A stretch of DNA of 64,000 nt from DAHUYF01 sp963838385. Lineage in GTDB: Bacteria > Pseudomonadota > Alphaproteobacteria > ATCC43930 > CGMCC-115725. The position numbers and the translations under genes are program-made. Below, piece after piece: positions 44,785-53,835 of the stretch (position 1 is its first letter; each line of letters begins with the position of its first letter). Under the pieces are notes generated by a model, which worked only from the letters and a program-made list of their open reading frames with translations, was not told the origin of the DNA and searched no databases. The DNA lies in assembly GCA_963838385.1 (NCBI GenBank), contig CAWIRE010000001.1, forward strand, positions 248,001 to 312,000. The letters run 5' to 3'.

Positions 44785-45318
44785 TCACTTGACGAGGACG
44801 ATCTCAAGGTTGGTCGCCGGAAAGATCCGCAGCGGCGAGCACTCGTAAAGATTGAGCGTGCGCGGGCTGCGATTAACGAACCATTCCAACAAGTAGTTGT
44901 AGAAATAGATCGGCCTCTTGGCAAACCCCAGACGAACCTCTGCTTTGGAGAAAGAGAAGTCGAAGTAATAGCTCCGATCGTGATCGCCTGCGAAAAACCG
45001 CAAGGTATCGACGCTGAACATCTTGCAATGCGTAGGATCGCCGTGGCTGTCCCTCGACGTGAAATGAGGGACCCGGATGACGATACGGCCGCCCGGAACC
45101 AGCACGCGGTGGATATCACGCAGCAAAGGGATGTAGTCGAGATGCTCGAGGACATCCATGCACTCGACGATCTCGAACGATCCGTCGGGGAACGGCAGCG
45201 GCACCTCGCTCAGATCATGGACGACATCCACACCCGGAAGCGCGACCCGATCGAGGTTGACCCATCCTGGTCGGATGTCGCGGCCGCAGCCAATGTTCAA
45301 CGCCCTCATCAGAAACAC
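44785..45318 (-). CDS. Class I SAM-dependent methyltransferase, short
   Basis: A 177-aa methyltransferase. The SAM-binding loop is ALNIGCGRDIRPGWVNLD with the acidic residue that grips the ribose. Motif IV is PDGSFEIVECMDVLEHLDYI and motif VI is VLVPGGRIVIRVPHF. It continues DPTHCKMFSVDTLRFFAG, a block common to methyltransferases of surface-polysaccharide loci. The start could also be the ATG 9 bases later. The acceptor, probably a sugar in the repeat unit, is not known. Confidence 0.85.
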   Translation of the reverse strand: MFLMRALNIGCGRDIRPGWVNLDRVALPGVDVVHDLSEVPLPFPDGSFEIVECMDVLEHLDYIPLLRDIHRVLVPGGRIVIRVPHFTSRDSHGDPTHCKMFSVDTLRFFAGDHDRSYYFDFSFSKAEVRLGFAKRPIYFYNYLLEWFVNRSPRTLNLYECSPLRIFPATNLEIVLVK

Positions 45319-45470
45319 TAGCCTCCAAACATGCGCGTCCTAAAAGCCGCGCGTCGGATTCTTCACGTCGCCTCCGCGAGACGATCAAGCCAGGATGTTC
45401 CGAATGCGTCATCTTGGTGATGAGGGTAGTCATCACGATTGACGTCGAGACAGCGGAGAGATCGCCTTGG

Positions 45471-46175
45471 CTAAAAGGGTCTATGCCAGTCCCAGCTTCG
45501 ATTATCCGGCGAAATTTTCTCAAGCGCCACCGCAGAAGGCCATTTCGACTTCCTCAGACGGGCATGATAGGCCAAGCGCCGGAGAAAAAGGAGACCCTGC
45601 GCGTTGACAAAGGGCAGAGAGCGGCCGCTGGTGGCAAAAACGCGATAGCATCCGTAAGTTAGCGCGTGATCGATCACTTTGCCGACGGAGGGAAATGCCG
45701 CATCATCGATGACGACGATGCCGCCGACGCGGAGCATCTTGTTGATGTAAAAAAAGTCGACGAGTGTGTGATCAAAAGTGTGCCAGCCATCGATGAGGGC
45801 GGCGTCCAATACGGTCTTTTCAGCGAGCAGCTGCGGTAGGATGATCTCGGAACCTCCTTCGCGCAATTCCACGAATTTTTCATAGCCTGCGCGCTTCACA
45901 TTGCGGAAGCCAATTCCCTTCCAATGCGACGATTGAAACGGATCGATGGCGATGTGGCGGGCCGGTCGATTGATCCGTGCCAACGCGTCGCATATGAAGA
46001 GGGTCGAAATTCCATAGGCAAATCCGACCTCGAGGGACGTTGTCGGCCGGACATGCTCGAAGACGTTCGAAAGCAACGTTCCTTCCCGTTCGTCCATCTG
46101 AGAATTAAGCGGAAGTATCTCTGTTCCATCAGATACTTGCCCGGTTTCTAGGATCTCTTTGAGAAGGCTGTTCAT
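45471..46175 (-). CDS. Class I SAM-dependent methyltransferase (Methyltransf_24-like)
   Basis: A 234-aa protein with a SAM-fold: SLEVGFAYGISTLFICDAL is motif I, AIDPFQSSHWKGIG motif II, and LDAALIDGWHTFDHTLVDFF motif IV. KMLRVGGIVVIDDAAFPSVG ends the core. These features match the Methyltransf_24 group, which includes sugar and small-molecule O-methyltransferases. It is divergent from a glycosyltransferase gene across 208 bases that contain a CCACGA/TCGTGG hairpin (46261-46279). Confidence 0.8.
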   Translation of the reverse strand: MNSLLKEILETGQVSDGTEILPLNSQMDEREGTLLSNVFEHVRPTTSLEVGFAYGISTLFICDALARINRPARHIAIDPFQSSHWKGIGFRNVKRAGYEKFVELREGGSEIILPQLLAEKTVLDAALIDGWHTFDHTLVDFFYINKMLRVGGIVVIDDAAFPSVGKVIDHALTYGCYRVFATSGRSLPFVNAQGLLFLRRLAYHARLRKSKWPSAVALEKISPDNRSWDWHRPF

Positions 46176-46383
46176 TGAGGCTACGATCCCCCAGATATCC
46201 GGCAGGCCGAGCGCCGATACTGCATTTTATCATTTGTACCGATCTACGTAGCGATCACCACCACGATAGCACTTCGTGGCACCCCTCTCGGCATGGGCTG
46301 GAGAGCCCTTGTCGGTTGAAATCGTCGGTAACGAGCTGGCATCGTCCTGCCGGCTCCCTGGTAACGCAAGAAAATTTTGAGAC

Positions 46384-47445
46384 ATGAGCACAGACAGCCT
46401 TCTCGTCTCCATCATCATTCCGAATTACAACTACGAGGAGTTCGTCGGCGCGGCGATCGAGAGTGCGCTCGCGGTCGATTGGCCCTTCGTGGAGGTCATT
46501 GTCGTCGATGACGGCTCGACCGACGGCTCGCGCGCCGTGATCGAGCGCTATGCGGACCGGGCGACGCTCCTCTTCGAGGAACGCGGCACTCAGCGCGTCG
46601 CCTACAACAAGGGCTTCGCGCTGTCGCGTGGCGAGGTGGTGATCTTTCTCGATTCCGACGACATGCTCCATCCCGCGGTGATGCGCGAGGTGGCGGCGGT
46701 GTGGCGCCCGGGCATCAGCAAGGTTCAGTTCCAGATGGCGCGGATCGATGCCGGTGGCCATCCGACCGGCAGTGTCCTGCCGCCTTTCGATGTCGTGCCG
46801 ACGCCCGCGCAGATCCGCGAATGGCTCAGCAAGGGCAGCGCCTACCCGACGCCGCCCGGCTCGGGCAACGCCTATGCGCGTTCCTTCCTGCAGAAGATCC
46901 TGCCTTTGGACAATTCCTGCGGCGACACCGGCGATTCGCCTTGCCTCGCCGCCGCCCCCTATCTCGGCGACATCGTCACCATCGCCAAGCCGCTCGGCTA
47001 CTATCGCGTGCACAGCCGGAACTATGCGGCATTTTCCGCGCTCGACCTGGCGCGGCTCGGCCGCGAGGTCACGATCACCCGTCGGCGCTTCGCCTATGCT
47101 CAGCGGATCGCGCGCTCGGTCGGCATCACCGTTCCCGACGACAACCTGAACCGGAGTTTTCACTATCTGCAGCAGCGCATCGCCTCGATCAAGCTCGCCC
47201 CGGCGCGCCACCCGATCGAAGGCGATACCCTCGGCAGGGCGCTGGTTGACGGCATCCGCGCCGCCATGATCTTTGGCGGCACCGCGCTCTGGGGGCGCCT
47301 GGCGATTCTGCTGTGGGCGCTCGCGGTCGCGGTCAGCCCCGGGCGGCTGGCACAGCGGCTGGTGCTGTGGAAATTCGCCCCGGCGACGCAGCCGAAACTG
47401 CTGCGGCAGGCGCTCCGGCATTTGCGGCTTGTCCGGGTTCTCTGA
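46384..47445 (+). CDS. Glycosyltransferase family 2 protein
   Basis: A 353-aa cytosolic-face glycosyltransferase with a GT-A fold. SIIIPNYNYEEFVGAAIESA begins the nucleotide-binding domain, VDDGSTDGSRAVI holds the UDP-contact acidic residues, and IFLDSDDMLHPAVMREV contains the DXD metal motif. A hydrophobic, possibly membrane-associated C-terminal part (LWGRLAILLWALAVAVSPG) follows. It adds one sugar to the lipid-linked repeat unit; donor and acceptor are unknown. The start resembles that of the partial gene at the window end. Confidence 0.9.
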   Translation: MSTDSLLVSIIIPNYNYEEFVGAAIESALAVDWPFVEVIVVDDGSTDGSRAVIERYADRATLLFEERGTQRVAYNKGFALSRGEVVIFLDSDDMLHPAVMREVAAVWRPGISKVQFQMARIDAGGHPTGSVLPPFDVVPTPAQIREWLSKGSAYPTPPGSGNAYARSFLQKILPLDNSCGDTGDSPCLAAAPYLGDIVTIAKPLGYYRVHSRNYAAFSALDLARLGREVTITRRRFAYAQRIARSVGITVPDDNLNRSFHYLQQRIASIKLAPARHPIEGDTLGRALVDGIRAAMIFGGTALWGRLAILLWALAVAVSPGRLAQRLVLWKFAPATQPKLLRQALRHLRLVRVL

Positions 47446-47480
47446 GGAAAGATCGCGCGCTGCGGATCGGCTCGACCCGG

Positions 47481-48711
47481 CTATGCCGTCGCCGGCTCGC
47501 GCTTGCCCAGAGCGCCACGCACCGCGGCGACGACCTGGTCAGGGGTGACGCCGCGCAGGCAGGCCATCGCTTCGCAGCCAAAATTGCGATAGCAAGGGGC
47601 GCAGCCCACGGGATTCGTCAACACATGCGCCTGAGCGTTCCACGGGCTCATCTGAACCAGGTCGTTCAGCCCGGGATAGATCGCCGTCGTCGGCACGGAG
47701 AAGGCGGCGGCGACGTGCGCGCTCGATGATTCCAGGCAGACGATGTGGGCGGCCGCGGCAACCGCGGCGACATACTCCGGCCATGAGCGGTCGATGAGGA
47801 TGGTCGCCGCGCCGGGCGGCAAGGCGGCGGCCACGCGGCCGATGCGCGCCGCGTCCCGGGCGCCGCTGCCGGCCAGCACCAGCCGCCGGCCGTCCGTGGC
47901 GAGCGCCAGCGCGACCGCCTGCCAATTTTCCTCGGGCCATTCCCGATGCGGCGCCCCGCTGCCCATGTGAAAGACGATGTAAGGTTCCCCGACGAGATCC
48001 GCGGGCGGCGGAACGCGCGGCTGTCCCGGATAGCATGGGGCGAAGGCGTCTGCGGCGAGGCTCAATCCGGGCCACACGGCCAGCAGCAGATCGCGCGAAT
48101 AGTCGGGTATCGGCCGCGGCCGGTGCACCCAGCGCACCGGATGGGTGAGAAGCGCCCCGAAGCCGCCGCTGGTGAAACCGGCCCGGACCGGAATCCCGGC
48201 TGCGTGGAACAGCGGCGAAGCCGGCGGGAACTGGGCGTCCATATCGATGGCCACCTCGTAGCCGAGCGCCCGCATCTCGCGCCACCGCGCGCCCACGCAT
48301 CTCGCGATACCGGCGGATCTTGGCGAGCCAGCTGCCCCCGGCCCGGCTCAGCCTGAAATGGTCGACGAGGTGAAAATGGTCGCAGAGGCCGGTGCCTTCG
48401 AGCACTGGCAGCGCCCAGCTTCCGCCGAGAAAGCCGATCTCCGCCTTCGGAAAAGCCGCCCGCAGGACGCGAAGCGTCGGGATGGTGAAGAGGATGTTGC
48501 CGAGATGCGTCCAGTCGGCGAGCAGGATGCGGCGCGGCTGCGATGGCACCACAGGCGGCGGCCGTCGCGGATGGCGAAGCGCGAGAACGGCGTCGATCGC
48601 GGTGATCGTCAGGTACGAGCGCGGATTGCGGATGAGATAGCGCCCGCGCATGGCCGGACGCGGCGTCGCATAGCGCGGCAGTCGGTCGGGATCCGCGGCT
48701 CGGCCGTTCAT
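47481..48711 (-). pseudogene. Glycosyltransferase family 9 (heptosyltransferase-like), frame broken by a 25-bp duplication
   Basis: The N-terminal part, from the ATG at 48711, has the GT9 opening RRILLADWTHLGNILFTIPT and LRAAFPKAEIGFLGGSWALP. The C-terminal part is in another frame and has FHMGSGAPHREWPEENWQAV, LVLAGSGARDAARI and the family ending CYRNFGCEAMACLRGVTPDQ. The break coincides with an exact 11-base direct repeat 25 bases apart. Removing one unit joins the halves as RRYREMRALGYEVAIDMDAQ, a typical GT9 sequence, for a protein of 401 aa. The start overlaps the preceding gene's stop. As sequenced it would not give a full enzyme. Confidence 0.8.
48271..48306. repeat. 11-bp direct repeat flanking a 25-bp duplication in the GT9 gene
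   Basis: CGCATCTCGCG occurs at 48271-48281 and again at 48296-48306, offset 25 bases. A 25-base unit shifts the frame by one; losing it restores the gene. This is a natural target for slipped-strand deletion. Confidence 0.8.
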
Positions 48712-49841
48712 CGCGCCAGCAGACCCGCATAGAGATCGCGTAGCTGAATTCCGCCGGCGGCGAAGCTGGTCTCGGCGAGAAAAGCGCGAAGCCGGTCAGA
48801 CGCCGCCTGATCCACCGCGTCGCGCGCCATGCGGAACAGGGCCGCGCGCAGCGCCGCGGCCGGGTCGGCCGCGGCGTGATCGTAGACATAGACCCAGGGC
48901 GGCCCCAGTTGCTCCGCCAGTTCCCGGAACATCGGCAAGTCCGAGCACAGCAGCCGGGCATGGCAGCTCACGGCGAAGGCGACGGCGCCGGAGTTCCAGC
49001 CCCAGGTGTAGGGCAGCAGGACCACGTCGACGGCCTGCATCAATTCCGCCATGCGCTCGTTGGAGAGGTATTCCGGCAGGCGCACGAGGCGTTCGGGGCC
49101 GAGCTGGGCCAGCGACCGCGCGACGAGAGCGGGGTCGCAGCGCGGGTGGACGCGACCGGCAACCAAAACCTTGATTAGTCGTTCCGAAGGATCTTTGGGT
49201 GGGATTTGGGCTAGCGCCTCGACGTTCTTGTAAGGCTTGATCTCGCCGATATAGCTCACCAGCAGGCAGTCGACGCCGCCGGTCAGCTCGCGCCGCAGCG
49301 CGTCCCGTTGTGCCGGCACCATAGCCGCGATGTCGAAGGTGCCGTGGGGCAGATGCCATACGGCGACGCCGTCGCGCCGGGGAAAGGCGGCGAAGAAGCG
49401 CGCCTCCGAGGCCGGGCTCATGAAAATGTAGGCATCGATGAGCGCGCGCACGTACCGCAGATGCGGCCACAGCAGCCAGCCGTTTCGGCTGTGGTTCGGC
49501 AGCGCGTCGTGCACTGTCCAGACCACTTTCTTCCCCAGCAGCTTGGCGATCGTCGCATAGGCGAGAAACGCCAGGCCGCGGCGCAGGGCCGTGCCGAGAG
49601 GGTGATCGAGCACGTAATGCTCGGGGAAATGAATATGGAGAATGTCGAACCGAAACATCATCGTCGCCCGGGAACGCGGCGCGACGACCTCGACGGCGGC
49701 ATCTCTCAGCGCGTCGCAGAAGGCGTCGAAATAGGGGTTGGTGCGATATCCCCGACCGGGCAGGGATAGGACGCGCAACCGTGGTCGCCACGGACGCGCA
49801 TCCTCGCCGTCGAGGCGAGCTTTCTCATCTTTAGGATTCAT
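48708..49841 (-). CDS. Glycosyltransferase, GT-B fold (GT4-like)
   Basis: A 377-aa protein with an N-terminal domain RPRLRVLSLPGRGYRTNPYF and ILHIHFPEHYVLDHPLGTAL, and a C-terminal domain beginning VSYIGEIKPYKNVEAL, then VKVLVAGRVHPRC-like and ADVVLLPYTWGWNSGAV-like segments typical of GT-B transferases. The usual EGFG-E motif is replaced by WGWNSGAVAFAVSC, so it is a divergent member. The start is uncertain: 49841 precedes the polar N-terminus, while an ATG at 49880 has a better ribosome site (GGCGAGAG). It probably adds a sugar in the same repeat unit. Confidence 0.78.
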   Translation of the reverse strand: MNPKDEKARLDGEDARPWRPRLRVLSLPGRGYRTNPYFDAFCDALRDAAVEVVAPRSRATMMFRFDILHIHFPEHYVLDHPLGTALRRGLAFLAYATIAKLLGKKVVWTVHDALPNHSRNGWLLWPHLRYVRALIDAYIFMSPASEARFFAAFPRRDGVAVWHLPHGTFDIAAMVPAQRDALRRELTGGVDCLLVSYIGEIKPYKNVEALAQIPPKDPSERLIKVLVAGRVHPRCDPALVARSLAQLGPERLVRLPEYLSNERMAELMQAVDVVLLPYTWGWNSGAVAFAVSCHARLLCSDLPMFRELAEQLGPPWVYVYDHAAADPAAALRAALFRMARDAVDQAASDRLRAFLAETSFAAGGIQLRDLYAGLLAR

Positions 49842-50147
49842 CAAGACCGCGACGACGCAGCAAACGATGTCGCGCTCCATATACGCTCTCGCCGCCAATT
49901 GTCAAATCTACTACTCCATCGGCACAGAGCAGGACTTGGCACCACAGCCATGCGTAAATTCGCTGCTTATGGGCAAATAATACGGTCGCTGCGGCAATCT
50001 GCCCACCCGCAACCGCAGGCGAAAAATTGATGCACCGCAACGCGATCTATGTTACCTAAATCCCATGATCGCATATACTGGGATTTTGGGCACACAAACT
50101 AGGGTTAACGGTATTCGCGACCAACAATCCAGCAATTCGGACAGCCA
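49842..50147. other. 306-bp divergent intergenic region with a possible rfbF promoter
   Basis: No gene seen. It is markedly more AT-rich than its surroundings. TATACT at 50074-50079 is a good -10 element; GTTACC at 50051-50056, 17 bases upstream, is a poor -35. A start near 50086 would leave a 60-base leader before rfbF. The GT4-like gene is transcribed the other way, possibly from an ATG 39 bases inside this region. Confidence 0.35.
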
Positions 50148-50924
50148 ATGAAGGTCGCGATTCTTGCTGGCGGCCTCGGCACTCGGCTCCGCGAGGAAAC
50201 CGAGTACCGGCCCAAGCCAATGGTAGAGATCGGTGGCCGCCCAATTCTTTGGCATATCATGAAGCTCTACGCGGCTCATGGTCATTCCGACTTCATTATT
50301 TGTCTCGGATATAAGGGCAATGCCATCCGCGACTACTTTGTGAATTACGAACTGCAGAACCGTGACTTTACCGTCACGCTCGGCAGCCGCGAGATCGAGA
50401 TCCACGGCAACGACCACGATGCCGCTGGTTGGCGGGTCACACTCGCCGAAACCGGTGAGAAAACCATGACGGGCGGACGGATCAAGCGGATCAGGCAGTA
50501 TATCGGCGACGAACCGTTCATGGTGACCTACGGCGACGGGGTCGCGAATGTGGATGTCACGGGCCTGCAAGCCTTCCATTGGCGCAGCGGCCGCCTCGGA
50601 ACGGTTACCGCGGTGCGCCCGTCCTCCCGCTATGGTGAGCTCGATATCGACGCTGGCCAGGTAACGTTGCTGCGGGAAAAGCCGCAGGTCGGCACCGGCT
50701 GGATAAACGGTGGCTTTTTTGTCTTTGAGCCCTCCGTCTTCGATCTGATCGAAGGCGACGGTGATCCCTTGGAAACGGGGCTTCTCTCCCGCCTTGTCGA
50801 ACGAGGCCAACTCGCCGTCCATCAGCATGACGGATTTTGGCAGTGCATGGACACCTATCGCGAGATGCAGTTGCTCAACGAGCTTTGGGCAACGGAGCAC
50901 CCTCCGTGGAAGGTATGGCGCTGA
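50148..50924 (+). CDS. rfbF: Glucose-1-phosphate cytidylyltransferase (RfbF)
   Basis: A 258-aa nucleotidyltransferase making CDP-glucose from CTP and glucose-1-phosphate. The start MKVAILAGGLGTRLREETEY and RPKPMVEIGGRPILWHIMK are the signature loops, and TYGDGVANVD holds the metal-binding Asp. REKPQVGTGWINGGFFVFEP and FWQCMDTYREMQLLNELW complete the match. It is the first step of the CDP-sugar pathway whose next enzyme overlaps it (TGATG). The low GC of the preceding leader contrasts with the gene. Confidence 0.95.
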   Translation: MKVAILAGGLGTRLREETEYRPKPMVEIGGRPILWHIMKLYAAHGHSDFIICLGYKGNAIRDYFVNYELQNRDFTVTLGSREIEIHGNDHDAAGWRVTLAETGEKTMTGGRIKRIRQYIGDEPFMVTYGDGVANVDVTGLQAFHWRSGRLGTVTAVRPSSRYGELDIDAGQVTLLREKPQVGTGWINGGFFVFEPSVFDLIEGDGDPLETGLLSRLVERGQLAVHQHDGFWQCMDTYREMQLLNELWATEHPPWKVWR

Positions 50925-52003
50925 TGGTGAATTGCGACTTCTGGTCCGGGCGGCGCGTGTTCCTCACCGGGCACACCGGTTTCAAGGGCGGATGGCTGGC
51001 GCTCTGGCTGCACGAGCTCGGCGCGAAGGTCTCCGCCATGGCGCTTCCACCGGCCGATGACCGATACCTCTTCGGCTCTTGCAACCTGGAGAAGCTGGTC
51101 CAGTCGCGCTTTGCCGACGTGCGCAGCCTCGAGCACGTGTCGCAGGCGCTCGACGCCGCCGCGCCCGAGGTGGTCTTTCATCTCGCCGCGCAGCCGCTGG
51201 TGCGTCGATCCTATCATACCCCGGTCGACACCTTCGCCACCAACGTGATGGGAACCGTCAACCTGCTCGAAGCGGCGCGCAACAGCGGCTCGGTGCGCAG
51301 CGTCGTCGTGGTCACGAGCGACAAGTGCTATGACAACCGTGACATCATGCGCAACTACGTGGAGGACGATCCGCTCGGCGGATCCGACCCCTACAGCGCC
51401 AGCAAGGCGTGCGCCGAGCTCGTCGCGCGCGCCTACGCCAAATCCTGGATGCCCGGCGACGGCAGCGGCATCCCCATGGCGACCGTCCGCGCCGGCAATG
51501 TGATCGGCGGTGGCGATTACGCCGAGGACCGCATCGTACCCGATGCCGTCGAGGCGCTGCGGCACGGTAACATCCTACGAGTTCGCGATCCTCAGGCGGT
51601 GCGCCCGTGGCAGCACGTGCTGGAGCCGCTCAGCGGATATCTGATGCTGGCCGAGCGGCTTTACGGCGAAGGCACGCCCTGGACGGGGGCATGGAACTTT
51701 GGACCCCGGGAAGCGGATTCCGTGCCCGTCGCCGATCTCGCCGACCTCATCATCCGCGCCTGGGGCTCGGGCGCCTGGCAAGCCGTTCCGGCCGCCGACG
51801 GTCTACGGGAGTCACGTCGCCTGACGCTCGACAGTGGCAAGGCGCGTCAGCGCCTCTGCTGGCACCCGAGGCTCTCCCTGCCCGAGGCCGTGTCGATGAC
51901 GGTGCGCTGGTATCGCGCCTCCGCCGATGCGGACGCCGCGCGCCTTCGCCGTCTAAGCCTCGACCAGATCCACGAGTACGAAGAGCTGGTCCCGACCGCC
52001 TGA
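50924..52003 (+). CDS. rfbG: CDP-glucose 4,6-dehydratase (RfbG)
   Basis: A 359-aa short-chain-dehydrogenase-type enzyme converting CDP-glucose to CDP-4-keto-6-deoxyglucose with bound NAD. The NAD loop is VFLTGHTGFKGGWLALWL. VVTSDKCYDNRDIMRNYVED and DPYSASKACAELVARAYA contain the catalytic Thr/Asp-region and the Tyr-X3-Lys pair. RAGNVIGGGDYAEDRIVPDA and VRPWQHVLEPLSGYLMLAER are family blocks. The ATG at 50924 overlaps the rfbF stop and has GGAAGG 10 bases upstream; an ATG at 50915 is less well placed. Confidence 0.95.
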   Translation: MVNCDFWSGRRVFLTGHTGFKGGWLALWLHELGAKVSAMALPPADDRYLFGSCNLEKLVQSRFADVRSLEHVSQALDAAAPEVVFHLAAQPLVRRSYHTPVDTFATNVMGTVNLLEAARNSGSVRSVVVVTSDKCYDNRDIMRNYVEDDPLGGSDPYSASKACAELVARAYAKSWMPGDGSGIPMATVRAGNVIGGGDYAEDRIVPDAVEALRHGNILRVRDPQAVRPWQHVLEPLSGYLMLAERLYGEGTPWTGAWNFGPREADSVPVADLADLIIRAWGSGAWQAVPAADGLRESRRLTLDSGKARQRLCWHPRLSLPEAVSMTVRWYRASADADAARLRRLSLDQIHEYEELVPTA

Positions 52004-52052
52004 CGCCGTCGACCCCGATACCATTGCGCGTGGCGCGCTGCCAGAGGATACC

Positions 52053-53294
52053 GTGACTGCAGATCCCAAGACCTGTCGAGCCTGCGGATCCGCCTTGTCG
52101 GTTACCATGGCCGACCTGGGGGTGCAGCCGCCCTCCAACGCCTACCTGCCCTCGGCGGCGATGATCGCGCAGGAAAAGCGCTACCCGCTGCGCGTTCGGG
52201 TCTGCGGCACGTGCAAGCTGGCACAGCTCGACTACGATGTCCCGCCGCAAGAGCTTTTCAGCGACTATGCCTACTTCTCTTCCTTTTCCGACACTTGGCT
52301 CGCCCATGCCCGACGCTACTGCGAGATGGCGCGCGAGCGCTTCGCGCTCGGCCCCGGCAGCCTAGTGGTCGAACTTGCCAGCAACGACGGCTATCTGCTG
52401 AAAAACTTCGTTGCCGCCGGCGTGCCGGTGCTGGGCATCGATCCCTCGCACACGGTAGCCGCCGCCGCGGAAAAGATCGGCGTTGCCACCCTGGTCGAGT
52501 TCTTCGGCACCACGCTGGCCCGGCGGCTCGCGGCCGAGGGACGGCAAGCCGATCTCATCGTCGCGAACAACGTTCTAGCCCATGTACCAGCGCTTAACGA
52601 TTTCGTCGGCGGGATCGCCGCCCTGCTCAAGCCCTCAGGCGTGGTGACGATCGAATTCCCGCATCTCCTGAAGCTGCTGGAGCATGTGGAGTTTGACACC
52701 ATCTATCACGAGCACTTCTCCTATATTTCACTGCTGGCGATCGAGCAGGTGTTCGGTCGCCACCGCCTTCGGCCCTTCGATGTCAAGGAGCTTCCGACCC
52801 ATGGCGGGTCGCTGCGCGTCTTCGCCTGCCATGCCGATCATCCAGACATGACCGAGGGCGCCGGCCTGCTCAAGATCCGCGCCGACGAGGCGGCGGCGAA
52901 GCTCGGCGAGTTGGAGACCTATGCCCACTTCTCCGACCGCGTCGAGGCTTGCCGCGCCTCTGTCCGCGCCTTCCTCGACCGCGTCAAGGCCGCCGGCGAG
53001 ACCGTCGGCGCCTATGGCGCCGCCGCCAAGGGGAATACGCTGCTCAATTTCTGCGGAGTGACGCCGGCCGAGATCGCAATGGTCGCCGATCGCAATCCCC
53101 ACAAGCAGGGCAAGCTACTACCAGGAACTCATATCCCGATCGTGGCGCCCGAGACGCTAATGGCGGCCAAGCCTGACTATCTGCTGATCTTGCCCTGGAA
53201 TTTAAAGGACGAGATCATGGCGCAGCTCGCCGAATGCCGCAGCTGGGGCGGACGCTTCGTCACCCCCATCCCGGCCATCGAGATCCATCGATGA
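52053..53294 (+). CDS. Sugar C-methyltransferase (NovU/TylC3-like, class I SAM)
   Basis: A 413-aa methyltransferase of the type acting on C3 of NDP-4-keto-6-deoxysugars. A zinc-binding N-terminus (CRACGSAL, CGTCKLAQLD) is followed by the signature YFSSFSDTWLAHARRY, the SAM loop LVVELASNDGYLLKNFVAAG and YHEHFSYISLLAIEQVF. The C-terminal C-methyltransferase domain has THGGSLRVFACH and GAYGAAAKGNTLLNFCG. GTG start with AGAGGA upstream. Placed after rfbG, it would act on the CDP-4-keto-6-deoxyhexose, giving a branched sugar. Confidence 0.9.
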   Translation: MTADPKTCRACGSALSVTMADLGVQPPSNAYLPSAAMIAQEKRYPLRVRVCGTCKLAQLDYDVPPQELFSDYAYFSSFSDTWLAHARRYCEMARERFALGPGSLVVELASNDGYLLKNFVAAGVPVLGIDPSHTVAAAAEKIGVATLVEFFGTTLARRLAAEGRQADLIVANNVLAHVPALNDFVGGIAALLKPSGVVTIEFPHLLKLLEHVEFDTIYHEHFSYISLLAIEQVFGRHRLRPFDVKELPTHGGSLRVFACHADHPDMTEGAGLLKIRADEAAAKLGELETYAHFSDRVEACRASVRAFLDRVKAAGETVGAYGAAAKGNTLLNFCGVTPAEIAMVADRNPHKQGKLLPGTHIPIVAPETLMAAKPDYLLILPWNLKDEIMAQLAECRSWGGRFVTPIPAIEIHR

Positions 53295-53833
53295 TCTTCA
53301 CCGAGACGCCGCTGCGAGGCGCCTTCGTGATCGACATCGAACCGCTGCGCGACGCGCGCGGATTCTTCGCCCGCACCTTCTGCACCGCAGAGCTTGCCGC
53401 GCATGGCCTGTCGAGCGAGGTCGCACAATGCAGCGCATCCTTCAACGAACGGGCCGGCACGCTGCGCGGCATGCACTTCCAGGCAACGCCCTATGCCGAG
53501 GACAAGTTCGTGCGATGCACCGCCGGCGCGATTTTTGATGCGATCGTCGACATTCGCCGGGAGTCGCCGACCTTTGGGGGCTGGTTCGGCGTCGAGCTTT
53601 CCGCCGAGAACCATTGGGCACTCTACGTGCCGAAAGGATTTGCGCATGGTTTCGTCACGCTCGCCGACGCGACCGAGGTTCTCTATATGATCTCGGTGCC
53701 CTATGCGCCCGGCTACGCCTGCGGCTTTCGCTGGGACGATCCGGCCGTCAGCATCGAATGGCCGATCGCGCCTTCCGTGGTCTCCGAGCGGGATGCAAGT
53801 TATCCGCTGCTCGCCGAGTTGGAACTCCACTGA
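53291..53833 (+). CDS. dTDP-4-dehydrorhamnose 3,5-epimerase family protein (RfbC-like)
   Basis: A 180-aa cupin-fold protein of the RmlC/RfbC family. The catalytic His lies in AGTLRGMHFQATPYAEDKFV; FDAIVDIRRESPTFG and ENHWALYVPKGFAHGFVTL are the hallmark blocks; the catalytic Tyr region is ATEVLYMISVPYAPGY. It overlaps the C-methyltransferase stop (ATGA). No rmlA, rmlB or rmlD gene is nearby, so it probably epimerises the CDP-keto-sugar made by the neighbouring enzymes rather than serving dTDP-rhamnose. Confidence 0.9.
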   Translation: MIFTETPLRGAFVIDIEPLRDARGFFARTFCTAELAAHGLSSEVAQCSASFNERAGTLRGMHFQATPYAEDKFVRCTAGAIFDAIVDIRRESPTFGGWFGVELSAENHWALYVPKGFAHGFVTLADATEVLYMISVPYAPGYACGFRWDDPAVSIEWPIAPSVVSERDASYPLLAELELH

Positions 53834-53835
53834 GA

